Positions 1 through 10,022 of a stretch of 62,662 nt of DNA are shown here, one piece after another. Position 1 is the first letter of the stretch; each line of letters begins with the position of its first letter. Source of the stretch: an uncultured Gammaproteobacteria bacterium (GTDB lineage Bacteria > Pseudomonadota > Gammaproteobacteria > DRLM01); assembly GCA_947259075.1 (NCBI GenBank), contig CAMYKQ010000021.1, forward strand, positions 1 to 62,662. Direction: 5' to 3'. The position numbers and the translations under genes were made by a program. The notes beneath the pieces were generated by a model that had not been told where the DNA came from, did no database searches, and saw only the letters and a list, made by a program, of their open reading frames with translations.

Positions 1-773
1 GCGCCAGCGCGCGGCACAAGCCGGCGGCCCCGGTCACGCCGCGCTGGCAAGGGGCCGCCGGCGCGTTGCGCGCCTTGTTAATCATGGCGGCGGGTTTGGT
101 GCTGGCCGGTGCCTTGGGCTGGTCGTGGGCGGCGCTGTCCGATTCGCGCACCTTGCCTTTGAAAACGCTGGAAGTTGAAGGGCGCTTCGAGCACGTGGAC
201 GCCGCCGCGGTGCGCGCCGCCGCCGCGCCTTATCTCGGCGCGAATTTTTTCACGGTGGATGTGGCGCGGGTGCAGGCGGCGGTGGAGGCCTTGCCGTGGG
301 TGCGCGCCGCGCAAGTGCGGCGGGTGTGGCCGGCCGCATTGCACATCGTCGTGCAGGAACAGCGCGCCTTGTCCACTTGGGGCGAGGCGGCCTTGTTGAA
401 TGAGGCCGGTGATGTCTTCGCGCCGTCTCCCGCGACCTATCCCGCGGCCTTGCCCGCCCTGCGCGGGCCGGACGGCGCGGGGCCGGTGGTGGCGGGGGCA
501 TACCGCGATATGAGCAAGATGCTCGCGCCATTGCAAGTGAGTATCGCGCGTTTGAATTTAGATGAACGCCGCGCCTGGCAGTTGGAATTGAACAATGGCA
601 TGCAGTTGATGCTGGGGCGCGGTGAGCCCTATGCGCGGCTGTTGCGCTTCGTGCGGTTTTACCGCCGTGCCTTGCAGGGGCAGGAGGCGGCGGTGGAGCG
701 GGTGGATTTGCGTTACAGCAATGGGTTCGCGGTGCGTTGGAAGCGCACGGATAAAGGCAATAAGGACGCCTAA
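1..773 (+). CDS. ftsQ: Cell division protein FtsQ (5' partial)
   Basis: FtsQ is a bitopic inner-membrane protein that links FtsA/FtsZ-dependent early divisome assembly to FtsL/FtsB and the septal synthases. The frame is open to the window edge (first full codon at base 3), so the cytoplasmic N-terminus is probably cut off. Visible are a membrane segment (LLIMAAGLVLAGALGWSWAA), then a POTRA-like domain beginning LKTLEVEGRFEHVD with the typical LPWVRAAQVRRVWP strand, and the C-terminal beta region. The gene lies 28 nt upstream of ftsA in the expected dcw order ftsQ-ftsA-ftsZ. A TTG at 66 is only the first start codon inside the window. Identification rests on domain layout and neighbours. Confidence 0.93.
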   Translation, partial: ASARHKPAAPVTPRWQGAAGALRALLIMAAGLVLAGALGWSWAALSDSRTLPLKTLEVEGRFEHVDAAAVRAAAAPYLGANFFTVDVARVQAAVEALPWVRAAQVRRVWPAALHIVVQEQRALSTWGEAALLNEAGDVFAPSPATYPAALPALRGPDGAGPVVAGAYRDMSKMLAPLQVSIARLNLDERRAWQLELNNGMQLMLGRGEPYARLLRFVRFYRRALQGQEAAVERVDLRYSNGFAVRWKRTDKGNKDA

Positions 774-801
774 TAACTATAGGCTGGGAGAGACGAGCGA
801 G

Positions 802-2037
802 ATGTCGAAAAAAGGCGAAAAAGATTTAATCGTGGGTTTGGACATCGGCACCTCCAAGGTGGTGGCGATCGTCGGCGAGATAAAGCCCGACGGCGCCATC
901 AACGTGGTGGGTTTGGGTTCGCACCCCTCGCGCGGCTTGAAGAAGGGCGTGGTGGTGAATATCGAGTCCACGGTGCAATCGATTCAGCGCGCGATAGAAG
1001 AGGCGGAGCTGATGGCGGGCTGCCAGATTCACTCGGTGTTCGCGGGCATTGCCGGCAGTCACATCCGCAGTCTCAATTCCCACGGCATCGTCGCCATCCG
1101 CGATCACGAGGTCATGCCGACCGACGTCGAGCGCGTGCTGGACGCGGCGCGCGCGGTGGCGATTCCCGCCGATCAAAAAATTCTGCACGTGCTGGCGCAG
1201 GAATTCGTCATCGATAATCAAGAAGGCATACGCGAACCGGTGGGTATGTCCGGCGTGCGCCTCGAAGCGAAGGTGCATCTGGTGACCGGCGCGGTGAGCG
1301 CGGCGCAGAACATTATTAAATGCGTGCGCCGCTGCGGTCTCGAAGTGGACGATATTATTTTGGAACAGCTCGCCTCGAGTTATTCGGTGCTCACTGAAGA
1401 TGAAAAAGATTTGGGTGTGTGTCTGGTCGACATCGGCGGCGGCACCACCGATATCGCCATCTTCACCGACGGTTCGATACGCCACACCGCGGTGATTCCC
1501 ATCGCCGGCGATCAGGTGACCAATGACATCGCGGTGGCGTTGCGCACGCCGACGCAACACGCGGAAGAAATTAAATTGAAGTATGCCTGCGCGTTGACGC
1601 AATTGGCGATGGCCGACGAGACCATCGAGGTGCCGAGCGTGGGCGACCGCCCGTCACGGCGGCTGGCGCGGCAGACCCTGGCCGAGGTGGTTGAGCCGCG
1701 TTACGAGGAGTTGTTGAGTCTGGTGCACGCGGAGCTGCGCCGCAGCGGCTTCGAGGATTTGATCGCGGCGGGCGTGGTGCTCACTGGCGGCAGCTCGAAG
1801 ATGGAGGGCGTGATCGAGCTGGCGGAAGAAATTTTTCACATGCCGGTGCGCCTGGGTTCGCCGCAACACGTCACCGGTTTGGTGGACGTGGTGCGTAATC
1901 CGATTTACGCCACCGGCGTGGGCTTGTTGTTGTTCGGGCGCAAGCACCGCAGCGATCAGTCGTCGCCGGTGAAGGTGGGGGGCGGGGTGAAGTCGATCTG
2001 GGGGCGGATGAAGAGTTGGTTCAAGGGCAGTTTGTAA
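802..2037 (+). CDS. ftsA: Cell division protein FtsA
   Basis: FtsA is an actin-like ATPase that tethers FtsZ filaments to the inner membrane and recruits later divisome proteins. The 411-residue product starts MSKKGEKDLIVGLDIGTSKV, with the phosphate-1 motif DIGTSK and a phosphate-2 motif DIGGGTTDIAIF near residue 210. It ends in the amphipathic membrane-targeting helix IWGRMKSWFKGSL. The frame is open further upstream into ftsQ, but the ATG at 802 follows a purine-rich stretch (GAGAGACGAGCGAG) and matches family length. It is flanked by ftsQ and ftsZ, probably co-transcribed. Confidence 0.98.
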   Translation: MSKKGEKDLIVGLDIGTSKVVAIVGEIKPDGAINVVGLGSHPSRGLKKGVVVNIESTVQSIQRAIEEAELMAGCQIHSVFAGIAGSHIRSLNSHGIVAIRDHEVMPTDVERVLDAARAVAIPADQKILHVLAQEFVIDNQEGIREPVGMSGVRLEAKVHLVTGAVSAAQNIIKCVRRCGLEVDDIILEQLASSYSVLTEDEKDLGVCLVDIGGGTTDIAIFTDGSIRHTAVIPIAGDQVTNDIAVALRTPTQHAEEIKLKYACALTQLAMADETIEVPSVGDRPSRRLARQTLAEVVEPRYEELLSLVHAELRRSGFEDLIAAGVVLTGGSSKMEGVIELAEEIFHMPVRLGSPQHVTGLVDVVRNPIYATGVGLLLFGRKHRSDQSSPVKVGGGVKSIWGRMKSWFKGSL

Positions 2038-2082
2038 TGGGGCGTGATCGAGGTTTTTTAGCAAAGTATTTTGGGAACACAC

Positions 2083-2088
2083 AGGAGG
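2083..2088 (+). promoter_or_regulatory. Strong ribosome-binding site of ftsZ
   Basis: A perfect AGGAGG lies 6 nt before the ATG at 2095. It fixes the ftsZ start there rather than at the in-frame alternative at 2071, which would precede it. A stronger site than that of ftsA fits the known excess of FtsZ over FtsA. Confidence 0.8.
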
Positions 2089-2094
2089 CTTACT

Positions 2095-3240
2095 ATGTTT
2101 GAATTGATGGATACATGTCCGCAAAACGCCGTGATTAAAGTGATCGGTGTCGGCGGTGGCGGCGGCAACGCCGTGGAGCATATGGTGAAGGGTAATATCG
2201 AGGGCGTGGAATTCGTCTGCGCCAACACCGATGCGCAGGCGCTGAAGAATTGCTCGACGCGTACCGTGCTGCAATTGGGCGCGAGCATCACCAAGGGGCT
2301 GGGCGCCGGCGCCAACCCCGATGTCGGCCGCCAAGCGGCGATGGAAGATCGTGAGCGCATCTTGGAGGTAATCGAAGGCGCTGATATGTTGTTCATCACC
2401 GCGGGTATGGGTGGCGGCACCGGTACCGGCGGCGCGCCCATCGTCGCGCAAGCGGCGCGGGAGCTGGGCATCCTCACCGTGGCGGTGGTGACCAAGCCTT
2501 TTCCCTTCGAAGGCAAAAAGCGCACGCAAGTGGCGGAGCAGGGCATCATCGAGTTGTCGCAATACGTCGACTCGCTGATTACCATTCCCAACGAAAAGCT
2601 GCTGTCGGTGCTGGGGAAGAGCGTGACCTTGCTGGACGCGTTCAAGGCCGCGAACAATGTGCTGCAAGGCGCGGTGCAGGGTATCGCTGAATTGATTACC
2701 CGCCCGGGTTTGATCAACGTCGACTTCGCCGACGTGCGCACGGTGATGAGCGAGATGGGGATGGCGATGATGGGTTCGGGCCGCGCCACCGGCCAGGACC
2801 GCGCCCGCAAGGCGGCCGAAGCCGCGGTGAACAGCCCGCTGCTGGAAGACATCAACCTGCTCGGCGCCAAGGGTATTTTGGTGAACGTGACCGCCGGTCT
2901 CGATATGGCCATCGGTGAGTTCGAGGAAGTGGGTAACACTATTAAAGAGTTCGCCTCCGATAACGCCACGGTGGTCGTGGGTACGGTGATTGATCCCTCC
3001 ATGTCCGATGAGCTGCGGGTGACCGTGGTGGCGACCGGTCTGGGGCGCGGGGAACAGGCGCAGGAGCAACCGGTTAAGCTCGCCTATAAAAATTCGGGCG
3101 AGGTCGACTACGGTAAGCTGGAGCGCCCTACAGTGATACGCCATCAAGCCGCGGCCAGTGGTGGCCGGCAGAATGCGGCGTTGGCGCAGGATTTGGAATA
3201 CTTGGATATTCCGGCTTTTTTGCGCCGCCAAGCTGACTGA
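2095..3240 (+). CDS. ftsZ: Cell division protein FtsZ
   Basis: FtsZ is the tubulin-like GTPase that polymerises into the Z ring. The 381-residue product has the N-terminal GVGGGGGNAVEHM nucleotide-binding loop, the tubulin signature GGGTGTGGAP near residue 105, and the T7-type NVDFADVR segment. After a short linker it ends in the conserved tail DIPAFLRRQAD, the docking site for FtsA, ZipA and MinC. The start is set by AGGAGG at 2083-2088. It lies 57 nt after ftsA. Length and motifs are typical. Confidence 0.99.
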   Translation: MFELMDTCPQNAVIKVIGVGGGGGNAVEHMVKGNIEGVEFVCANTDAQALKNCSTRTVLQLGASITKGLGAGANPDVGRQAAMEDRERILEVIEGADMLFITAGMGGGTGTGGAPIVAQAARELGILTVAVVTKPFPFEGKKRTQVAEQGIIELSQYVDSLITIPNEKLLSVLGKSVTLLDAFKAANNVLQGAVQGIAELITRPGLINVDFADVRTVMSEMGMAMMGSGRATGQDRARKAAEAAVNSPLLEDINLLGAKGILVNVTAGLDMAIGEFEEVGNTIKEFASDNATVVVGTVIDPSMSDELRVTVVATGLGRGEQAQEQPVKLAYKNSGEVDYGKLERPTVIRHQAAASGGRQNAALAQDLEYLDIPAFLRRQAD

Positions 3241-3307
3241 AGGCGGGGGCGGGGGTTGGGCGGCCGCCCTCGACGGCCGTCTTGCGCTGTGCTAGGCATT
3301 TAGCCGG

Positions 3308-3322
3308 GCGCTGTGCTAACAT
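3308..3322 (+). promoter_or_regulatory. Candidate extended -10 promoter of lpxC
   Basis: The ftsZ-lpxC gap contains TGCTAACAT (TG at 3314-3315, -10 hexamer TAACAT at 3317-3322), an extended -10 arrangement about 50 nt before lpxC. The 11-mer GCGCTGTGCTA that includes it also occurs at 3284-3294. No convincing -35 box is present at the right spacing. A separate lpxC promoter inside the dcw cluster is known in other Gammaproteobacteria; the assignment here is inference. Confidence 0.4.
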
Positions 3323-3373
3323 CCCGCCAAACTCGGGGTTTGGCGCCCGTTTGCGAGCTGGAATGAGGATGGA

Positions 3374-4288
3374 ATGATTAGGCAAAGAACGCTGAAAAAC
3401 GTTATACGCGCGACGGGCGTTGGCCTCCATACCGGGGAAAAGGTGTATCTCACCTTGCGCCCGGCGGCGGTTGATTCCGGCATCATATTTCGACGGGTGG
3501 ATCTCGATCCGCCGGTGGATATCCGTGCCCGCGCGGAGAATGTCGGCGAGACCACTCTATCTACCTCGCTGGTGAATGGCGAGGTGCGCATTGCTACGGT
3601 GGAGCATTTGCTGTCGGCCTTCGCCGGTCTGGGTATCGACAATGCTTATGTGGATCTCAGCGCCCCCGAAGTGCCCATCATGGACGGCAGTGCCGGCCCC
3701 TTCGTGTTCCTCATCCAATCCGCGGGCATAGAAGAGCAGAACGCGCCCAAGCGTTTTATCCGCATTAAAAAGCCCATCAAGGTGGCGGATGGCGACAAGT
3801 GGGCGCGCTTCGATCCCTTCGAGGGCTTCAAGGTTTCCTTCGCCATCGATTTCAATCACCCGGTGTTCAAGAGCCGCAGCCAAGAGGCGATGATGGATTT
3901 TTCCACCACCTCCTTTGTAAAAGAGGTGAGCCGTGCCCGTACCTTCGGCTTCGCGCGTGATATCGAGTTGCTGCGGGAGAAGCATTTGGCGCTGGGCGGC
4001 AGTCTGGATAATGCAGTGGTGGTGGACGATTACCGCGTGCTCAACGAGGACGGCCTGCGTTATGACGATGAATTCGTTAAACACAAGGTGCTGGACGCCA
4101 TCGGTGACCTGTATCTCCTCGGCCGCAGTCTGATCGGCGCCTTCAGCGGCTATAAATCCGGCCATGCCTTGAATAACCGCCTGTTACGCGAGCTGATGGC
4201 GGACGAGGCCGCGTGGGAGTTGGTGACCTTCGAGGAAGACAGCAGCCGCGCGCCCATTTCGTTCATGCAGCCGATGTCCGCGAACTAA
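3374..4288 (+). CDS. lpxC: UDP-3-O-acyl-N-acetylglucosamine deacetylase LpxC
   Basis: LpxC is the zinc enzyme that removes acetyl from UDP-3-O-acyl-GlcNAc, the committed step of lipid A synthesis. The 304-residue length is standard. The start [20 protein letters not shown] is the classic N-terminus. Zinc ligands are seen in [16 protein letters not shown] (first His) and in [17 protein letters not shown] (His and Asp of HxxxD, near residue 237). It follows ftsZ as usual at the end of the dcw cluster. Confidence 0.98.
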   Translation: MIRQRTLKNVIRATGVGLHTGEKVYLTLRPAAVDSGIIFRRVDLDPPVDIRARAENVGETTLSTSLVNGEVRIATVEHLLSAFAGLGIDNAYVDLSAPEVPIMDGSAGPFVFLIQSAGIEEQNAPKRFIRIKKPIKVADGDKWARFDPFEGFKVSFAIDFNHPVFKSRSQEAMMDFSTTSFVKEVSRARTFGFARDIELLREKHLALGGSLDNAVVVDDYRVLNEDGLRYDDEFVKHKVLDAIGDLYLLGRSLIGAFSGYKSGHALNNRLLRELMADEAAWELVTFEEDSSRAPISFMQPMSAN

Positions 4289-4400
4289 GGGCGGGACGTC
4301 CCCTCCCTTTCTTCAAGTTGCGATAGAGTCCACATACATTGCGCCGGCCGATAAAGTATTCTGCCGGTAGTCTCGATAGTTATTTAGATCAAGCGCCGTG

Positions 4401-4859
4401 CTAGGGCTGTTTCTTATTACCGTGGCGCGCGAGGCGCCGTAAGGCCGCCTGAAGCTTGGGGTCGGTGGTATTATCCGCCACGTGACGGATTACCCCGGCA
4501 GCTTCCGGGGAAATGGTTTGACGGCGGACAACGGGCGCAGGACGCGCTTGATCGGCCGGTTGAATACGAATACGCAGCCGTTCTATAGGTGGTAAATCGC
4601 CGCGGTTTTGCAGTTGGGCCAACAGGGACGTCACTTGATAGCGTAATTTGGCCGCCCAGGCGGGCGAATCGACACTGATGACCAGGGTGGTGCCATCCAG
4701 ATTCGCCGCCCGGCAGTGTTCCGCCAAAGATCCGGTTAAGTGCGCGCGCAAGATATTACTGAGACGGCCTAACAGCCGCACATGGTCAAGCAGGGGGCTA
4801 AGTTGCTCGGAGGGTGTGAGCAGCCACTTGGTCAGCGTTTTGGTTTTTGAACGGCTCAT
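4401..4859 (-). CDS. dciA: DciA-like protein (DUF721)
   Basis: This 152-residue protein belongs to the DUF721 family. Its founding characterised members, DciA, recruit or load the replicative helicase DnaB in bacteria lacking DnaC. The DUF721 core is seen in LLGRLSNILRAHLTGSLAEH and the hydrophobic strand TTLVISVDSPAWAAKLRYQ near residues 55-75, followed by a basic, probably flexible tail. A DUF721 gene between lpxC and secA, read on the opposite strand, is a common gammaproteobacterial arrangement. It is divergent from the M23 peptidase gene, with about 50 nt between the starts. Confidence 0.82.
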   Translation of the reverse strand: MSRSKTKTLTKWLLTPSEQLSPLLDHVRLLGRLSNILRAHLTGSLAEHCRAANLDGTTLVISVDSPAWAAKLRYQVTSLLAQLQNRGDLPPIERLRIRIQPADQARPAPVVRRQTISPEAAGVIRHVADNTTDPKLQAALRRLARHGNKKQP

Positions 4860-4910
4860 AATCGCTTTGAAAGGGTTCGCCCGCTAAAGGTGAGAGGGAC
4901 CACGGTAAAC

Positions 4911-5831
4911 ATGATGAACATCATTTTACTCGTTAAGAACATGCCGCGCCCGGTGAAAATTCACCTTACCCGCTTGCGGATGCTTGGCCTCGCCACGGCC
5001 TTGGCGGCGCCCGTGGTTTTTGCCGCGTACTTGGGATTTTACTGGGGCGATCAGTCCGCGCGCGGCGAGCTGCTGGCGGAAGCCGGCGCGCCGGCGGGCG
5101 CCCCAGCGCAGGAAAACAAACTCACGCGCGAAATGCGCGAGCATCTCAATGCCTTGGTCGCCCGTTTGGGCAGCTTGCAGGCTCATGTGATCCGCCTCGA
5201 TGCCATGGGGCGGCGCTTGGTCGGCATCGCCGGTTTGGATGAAGGGGAGTTTGATTTTGAGAACCCGCCGGCGCAGGGCGGGCCGGAACCCCTGCCGCTG
5301 TTCGAGGAGTCCGTGGTCAAGCTTCCCGGTTTGATGGAGTCGGTGGATGCGCTCGACAAACAATTGGAAGACCGGACGCAGCAGTTCAGCGTGCTCGAAT
5401 CCATGTTCATGAATCGTAATCTGCTGGACTCGGTGCTGCCGGCCGGCCGCCCGGTGCAGGACGGCTGGGTGTCGTCTTATTTTGGCTTTCGCGCCGACCC
5501 TTTCACTGGCCGTCGCGCGCATCACGATGGGGTGGATATCGCCGGTAAAAAAGGCGACTCCATCGAGGTGGTGGGCTCCGGCGTGGTGACCTTCTCCGGC
5601 GCGCGTTCCGGTTACGGTAATCTGGTCGAGATCAATCACGGTAACGGATACGTGACCCGTTATGGGCATAATCAAATCAATTTGGTGAAGGAGGGGGACA
5701 AAGTGAACAAGGGCCAGGCAGTCGCATTGATGGGCTCGACGGGGCGTTCTACGGGGCCGCACGTCCACTTTGAAGTCTTGCGCAACGGCAAGGTCGTCAA
5801 CCCGATAAAATATCTCAGCGACGCGCGTTAG
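4911..5831 (+). CDS. M23 family metallopeptidase (LytM-type), membrane anchored
   Basis: A murein endopeptidase-like protein of 306 residues. An N-terminal membrane segment (residues ~22-45) precedes a coiled-coil linker and a C-terminal LytM/M23 domain (~190-300). The zinc-site motifs look intact: HHDGVDIAGKKGD (HxxxD), RYGHNQINLV, and the HxH of TGPHVHFEV. It should therefore cleave peptidoglycan cross-bridges in the periplasm. The ATG at 4911 was chosen over an upstream GTG at 4890 because GAGAGGG lies just before it. An M23 gene directly upstream of secA is common in Gammaproteobacteria; no SecM-like leader is seen. Confidence 0.9.
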   Translation: MMNIILLVKNMPRPVKIHLTRLRMLGLATALAAPVVFAAYLGFYWGDQSARGELLAEAGAPAGAPAQENKLTREMREHLNALVARLGSLQAHVIRLDAMGRRLVGIAGLDEGEFDFENPPAQGGPEPLPLFEESVVKLPGLMESVDALDKQLEDRTQQFSVLESMFMNRNLLDSVLPAGRPVQDGWVSSYFGFRADPFTGRRAHHDGVDIAGKKGDSIEVVGSGVVTFSGARSGYGNLVEINHGNGYVTRYGHNQINLVKEGDKVNKGQAVALMGSTGRSTGPHVHFEVLRNGKVVNPIKYLSDAR

Positions 5832-5897
5832 TGGCCGTCCGTGCCGCCGCCGCGTTACAATAAATCCTGATTTTTAACTCCCGCCTGAAGAGTTCGC

Positions 5898-8612
5898 ATG
5901 ATTTCAAAATTGTTGAGTAAGGTTTTTGGCAGCCGTAATGAGCGTTTATTAAAGCGCATGTATGCCAGCGTCCAAAGCATCAACGCCTTGGAAGCGGAGC
6001 TGGAAAAGCTCAGCGACGCTGAATTGCGCGCCAAGACCGATGAATTCCGCCAGCGTGTCGCCGACGGCGCGAGCCTCGACAGCTTGTTGCCCGAGGCCTT
6101 CGCGGTTACCCGCGAGGCCGGTAAGCGCGCGCTGGGCATGCGGCACTTCGATGTGCAGCTCATCGGCGGCATGGTGCTGCATCAAGGCAAGATCGCCGAG
6201 ATGCGCACTGGTGAAGGTAAAACTTTGGTGGCGACCTTGCCCGTGTACCTCAACGCCCTGGCCGGTAAAGGCGTGCATGTGGTTACGGTGAACGATTATC
6301 TCGCCAGCCGCGACGCGGCCTGGATGGGTAAGCTCTACAACTTTCTGGGTATGAGCACCGGCGTGATCGTTTCCGGGCAGGGTTCCGAGGAGAAGCGCGC
6401 GGCCTATGCCTGCGACATCACCTATGGCACTAACAACGAATACGGCTTCGACTATCTGCGCGACAACATGGCCTTCAGCGTGGCGGACCGGGTGCAGCGC
6501 GGCACCCATTATGCCGTGGTCGACGAAGTCGACTCCATTCTGATCGACGAGGCGCGCACGCCGCTCATCATCTCGGGCCCCAGTGACGACAGCTCCGAGC
6601 TGTACATGAAGATCAATGCGCTGATACCCAAGTTGACGAAGCAGGAAGAAGAGGGGCAGCCCGGTGATTTCTCGGTGGATGAAAAGAGCCGCCAAGTATT
6701 TCTTACCGAGGACGGCCACCAGAAGGTCGAGGATATGTTGACCGAGGCCGGTCTGCTGGAAGAAGGCGCCAGTCTCTACGACGCCGCCAACATCAGTTTG
6801 ATGCATCACCTCAATGCCGGTTTGCGTGCCCATGCCTTGTTTCACCGCGACGTGGAGTACATCGTCAAGGACAAGCAAATCGTCATCGTCGATGAGTTCA
6901 CCGGGCGTACCTTGCCCGGGCGGCGCTGGTCGGAAGGCTTGCATCAGGCGGTGGAAGCGAAGGAAGGCGTGCCGATTCAAAACGAGAATCAAACCCTCGC
7001 CTCCATCACCTTCCAAAATTATTTCCGCTTGTATAAAAAACTCGCCGGCATGACCGGCACCGCGGATACCGAGGCCTTCGAGTTTCAGACTATCTACTCG
7101 TTGGAAGTGGTGGTGATCCCCACGCACCGGCCCATGACCCGTAAAGACCACGGCGATCTGGTTTATTTGTCGGCGAAGGAAAAATTCGACGCGATCGTCG
7201 AAGACATCAAGGAATGCAGCGCGCGCGCGCAACCCGTCTTGGTCGGCACCACCTCGATTGAGACCTCGGAATATTTGGCGGGCTTGCTGGATAAAGGTGG
7301 TATCAAGCACCGCGTGCTCAATGCCAAACAACATGAGCGCGAGGCGCAGATCGTCGCCGAAGCGGGGCGTCCCGGTTCGGTGACCATCGCCACCAATATG
7401 GCCGGCCGTGGTACCGACATCGTGCTCGGCGGCAGTCTCGAAGCGGATATCGCCGCCTTGGGTGAGCAGCCCGATGCGGCGGCGGTGCAGGTTGTCAAAG
7501 AAGAATGGCAGCGCCGCCACGAGCAAGTATTGGCCGCTGGCGGCTTGCATGTGATCGGTACCGAGCGTCACGAATCGCGGCGCGTCGATAATCAGTTGCG
7601 CGGCCGCTCCGGGCGTCAAGGCGACGCGGGTTCAACCCGCTTTTACCTGTCGCTGGAAGACAATTTGATGCGCATCTTCGCCTCCGATAAGGTGAAGGTG
7701 CTGATGCAGAAACTCGGCATGCAGGCCGGCGAGGCCATCGAACACCCGTGGGTGTCGCGCGCCATCGAAAACGCGCAACGCAAGGTGGAAGGTCACAACT
7801 TCGATATTCGCAAGCAATTGCTCGATTACGACGACGTGGCCAACGATCAGCGTAAAGTCATTTACGAGCAGCGAAATGAGATCATGGGCGCGGACGATGT
7901 CTCCGACACCATCGACACCATTCGCGCCGACGTGGTCAATGGCCTCATCGACACCTATGTACCGCCGCAAAGTCTCGAGGATCAATGGGATATTCCCGGT
8001 CTGGAAGAGGCATTGGAGCAGTTCGGTTTGCCATTACAGGTGAAGACGTGGCTGGAAGAAGACCATGACTTGCACGAAGAGACCTTGCGCCAACGCATCT
8101 TGGAAGCGGCGGAGCAATCTTACGCGGAAAAAGAGGCGCATGCCGGCGCCGCGGTAATGCGCCACTTCGAAAAGGCGGTGATGCTGCAGGTGCTCGACTC
8201 GATGTGGAAGGACCATCTCGCGGCGATGGATCACTTGCGTCAAGGCATCGGCCTGCGCGGTTACGCGCAAAAGAATCCGATACAGGAATACAAGCGTGAT
8301 GCCTTCGAGATGTTTGGCCAGTTGCTGGACAAGATCAAACACGAGGTTATCAGCGTGCTCACCCGGGTCAAGGTGCGTGCCGAAGAAGACGTGCAGGCGG
8401 TGGAAGAACAGCGCCGCGCGCACGCGCCGATGCAGTTTGAGCACGCCCAAGCGTCCGCCATGACGGCGGGCGGCGCTGGCGCGGAGGCGCCGGCCGATGC
8501 GGAAGAGGCGCACACCCCCTTCGTGCGCGATGGCCGCAAGGTCGGCCGCAACGAACCCTGCCCCTGCGGCTCGGGTAAAAAATACAAACAATGCCACGGC
8601 CAAGTGAGTTGA
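5898..8612 (+). CDS. secA: Preprotein translocase ATPase SecA
   Basis: SecA is the motor that pushes unfolded preproteins through SecYEG. The 904-residue length is usual. Visible are the Walker A region [14 protein letters not shown], the DEAD-type Walker B box in [17 protein letters not shown], motif [15 protein letters not shown], and the helicase motif [19 protein letters not shown]. The C-terminal zinc finger [14 protein letters not shown], which binds SecB and lipids, is complete. The ATG at 5898 gives the canonical N-terminus [20 protein letters not shown]. argJ follows after 50 nt. Confidence 0.99.
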   Translation: MISKLLSKVFGSRNERLLKRMYASVQSINALEAELEKLSDAELRAKTDEFRQRVADGASLDSLLPEAFAVTREAGKRALGMRHFDVQLIGGMVLHQGKIAEMRTGEGKTLVATLPVYLNALAGKGVHVVTVNDYLASRDAAWMGKLYNFLGMSTGVIVSGQGSEEKRAAYACDITYGTNNEYGFDYLRDNMAFSVADRVQRGTHYAVVDEVDSILIDEARTPLIISGPSDDSSELYMKINALIPKLTKQEEEGQPGDFSVDEKSRQVFLTEDGHQKVEDMLTEAGLLEEGASLYDAANISLMHHLNAGLRAHALFHRDVEYIVKDKQIVIVDEFTGRTLPGRRWSEGLHQAVEAKEGVPIQNENQTLASITFQNYFRLYKKLAGMTGTADTEAFEFQTIYSLEVVVIPTHRPMTRKDHGDLVYLSAKEKFDAIVEDIKECSARAQPVLVGTTSIETSEYLAGLLDKGGIKHRVLNAKQHEREAQIVAEAGRPGSVTIATNMAGRGTDIVLGGSLEADIAALGEQPDAAAVQVVKEEWQRRHEQVLAAGGLHVIGTERHESRRVDNQLRGRSGRQGDAGSTRFYLSLEDNLMRIFASDKVKVLMQKLGMQAGEAIEHPWVSRAIENAQRKVEGHNFDIRKQLLDYDDVANDQRKVIYEQRNEIMGADDVSDTIDTIRADVVNGLIDTYVPPQSLEDQWDIPGLEEALEQFGLPLQVKTWLEEDHDLHEETLRQRILEAAEQSYAEKEAHAGAAVMRHFEKAVMLQVLDSMWKDHLAAMDHLRQGIGLRGYAQKNPIQEYKRDAFEMFGQLLDKIKHEVISVLTRVKVRAEEDVQAVEEQRRAHAPMQFEHAQASAMTAGGAGAEAPADAEEAHTPFVRDGRKVGRNEPCPCGSGKKYKQCHGQVS

Positions 8613-8662
8613 TGCGGGTCGCCGTGGTCTCCCTTCTCCTTTTAAATTAGAGAGCGCCTCCC

Positions 8663-9883
8663 ATGGCCGTCGGATTGAATGACCTGCCCGTGCTCCATCC
8701 GGTGCCGGGCCTGCGCTTGGGTGTCGCGTGCGCGGGCATTAAAAAACCCGGGCGGCGTGATGTGGTCTTGATCGAAACACCGCAAGACGCGCAGTGCGCC
8801 GCGGTGTTTACCCGCAATGCTTTTTGCGCCGCGCCGGTGACCTTGGCGAAACGCCATCTCGCCGCGGCCGTGCCGCGCTATTTGCTGATTAACACCGGCA
8901 ATGCCAATGCGGGTACCGGCGAACAAGGTCTGCGCGATGCGGCGGCGTGTTGCGAGGCGGTGGCCGCGGCGGCCGGGGTGCAGGCCGCTCAGGTGTTGCC
9001 GTTTTCCACGGGGGTGATCGGCGAGCCTTTGCCGGTGAGTAAAATCACCGCCGGGGTGCCCGCCGCCTTCGCTGCGCTGAGTGACGCGGCTTGGGTGGAC
9101 GCCGCCCACGGCATCATGACCACCGATACCGTGGCCAAGGGCGCTTCGCGTCAAGTGGAGATTGACGGACATTCCGTGACGGTGACCGGCATCGCCAAGG
9201 GCGCGGGGATGATACGCCCGGATATGGCGACCATGCTGGCCTACATCGCGACCGACGCGGCGGTGGCACCTGCGCTGCTGCAGACGTGTTTGGCGGCGGC
9301 GGTACAAAGCTCGTTCAATGCCATCACTATCGACGGTGACACCTCCACCAATGATGCCTGTGTCTTGATCGCGACCGGATGCAGTTCCCTGCCGCGGCTG
9401 ACCTCGGCGCAGGCGCCGGCTTATGCCGCGTTTGCGCGAGCGGTGCAAGAGGTGTGTGACACGCTGGCGCAGGCCATTGTCCGCGACGGCGAGGGGGCCA
9501 CGAAATTCATTACTGTTGAAATTGAGGGCGGCGCCGATGCAGAGGAATGCCGCCAAGTGGCCTATGCCATCGCCCACTCGCCCTTGGTGAAAACCGCGTT
9601 TTTTGCCAGTGACCCCAACTGGGGGCGGATTTTGGCGGCGGTGGGCCGGGCCGGCGTGGCTGGGCTGGATGTCAGCCGTATTGATATTTATTTGGATGAA
9701 GTCTGCATCGTCCAGGGCGGCGGCCGTGCCCCGGCGTATCAAGAGGCGCTAGGTCAGGCGGTGATGCGGCGGGAGGAGATCACCGTGCGGGTGCAATTGG
9801 GCCGCGGCGATCAAGCCGCCCGGGTATGGACTTGTGATTTTTCATACGATTACGTGCGTATCAATGCGGAGTATCGCACCTGA
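8663..9883 (+). CDS. argJ: Bifunctional glutamate N-acetyltransferase / amino-acid acetyltransferase ArgJ
   Basis: ArgJ moves acetyl from N-acetylornithine to glutamate, recycling the acetyl group in arginine synthesis. The bifunctional form can also use acetyl-CoA. The 406-residue proenzyme is expected to cleave itself before the Thr of [13 protein letters not shown] (residue ~190) into alpha and beta chains. The upstream KGAGMIRPD and downstream [12 protein letters not shown] motifs are present, and the C-terminus [13 protein letters not shown] is typical. It follows secA. The window also carries argB and a classical argA. Confidence 0.96.
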   Translation: MAVGLNDLPVLHPVPGLRLGVACAGIKKPGRRDVVLIETPQDAQCAAVFTRNAFCAAPVTLAKRHLAAAVPRYLLINTGNANAGTGEQGLRDAAACCEAVAAAAGVQAAQVLPFSTGVIGEPLPVSKITAGVPAAFAALSDAAWVDAAHGIMTTDTVAKGASRQVEIDGHSVTVTGIAKGAGMIRPDMATMLAYIATDAAVAPALLQTCLAAAVQSSFNAITIDGDTSTNDACVLIATGCSSLPRLTSAQAPAYAAFARAVQEVCDTLAQAIVRDGEGATKFITVEIEGGADAEECRQVAYAIAHSPLVKTAFFASDPNWGRILAAVGRAGVAGLDVSRIDIYLDEVCIVQGGGRAPAYQEALGQAVMRREEITVRVQLGRGDQAARVWTCDFSYDYVRINAEYRT

Positions 9884-9931
9884 GACTTGAATTCGCCGGT
9901 GTCCGCCCATAAACCTATGAGCATTGTGGGA

Positions 9932-9961
9932 TTGGACGGGCGCCTGATTTCAGGCTATGCT
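9932..9961 (+). promoter_or_regulatory. Promoter with embedded palindrome upstream of the desaturase
   Basis: TTGGAC (9932-9937) and TATGCT (9956-9961) are separated by 18 bp and form a good sigma-70-like promoter about 60 nt before the desaturase start. The spacer holds a perfect palindrome, GCCTGATTTCAGGC (9942-9955; 6-bp arms, 2-bp centre). That is a typical position for a repressor operator. Lipid desaturase genes are often repressor-controlled (for example DesT, FabR), but the cognate regulator here is unknown. Confidence 0.5.
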
Positions 9962-10022
9962 TGTGCAATCTCTGAACTGTAACTTTAGGCTTTTAATCAA
10001 CTATCTGCGGGGTTGTTGCCAC

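Noticed and set aside
1654-3231. 525-codon antisense frame across ftsA and ftsZ
   Set aside because: His/Arg/Gln-rich composition and no family motif; a typical shadow of GC-rich coding DNA.
5832-5897. SecM-type arrest peptide upstream of secA
   Set aside because: The gap is only 66 nt and holds no start codon followed by an arrest-like frame; the upstream gene is an M23 peptidase.
5949-7619. 556-codon antisense frame within secA
   Set aside because: Exactly opposite a perfectly conserved SecA, with shadow-type composition and no ribosome-binding site.
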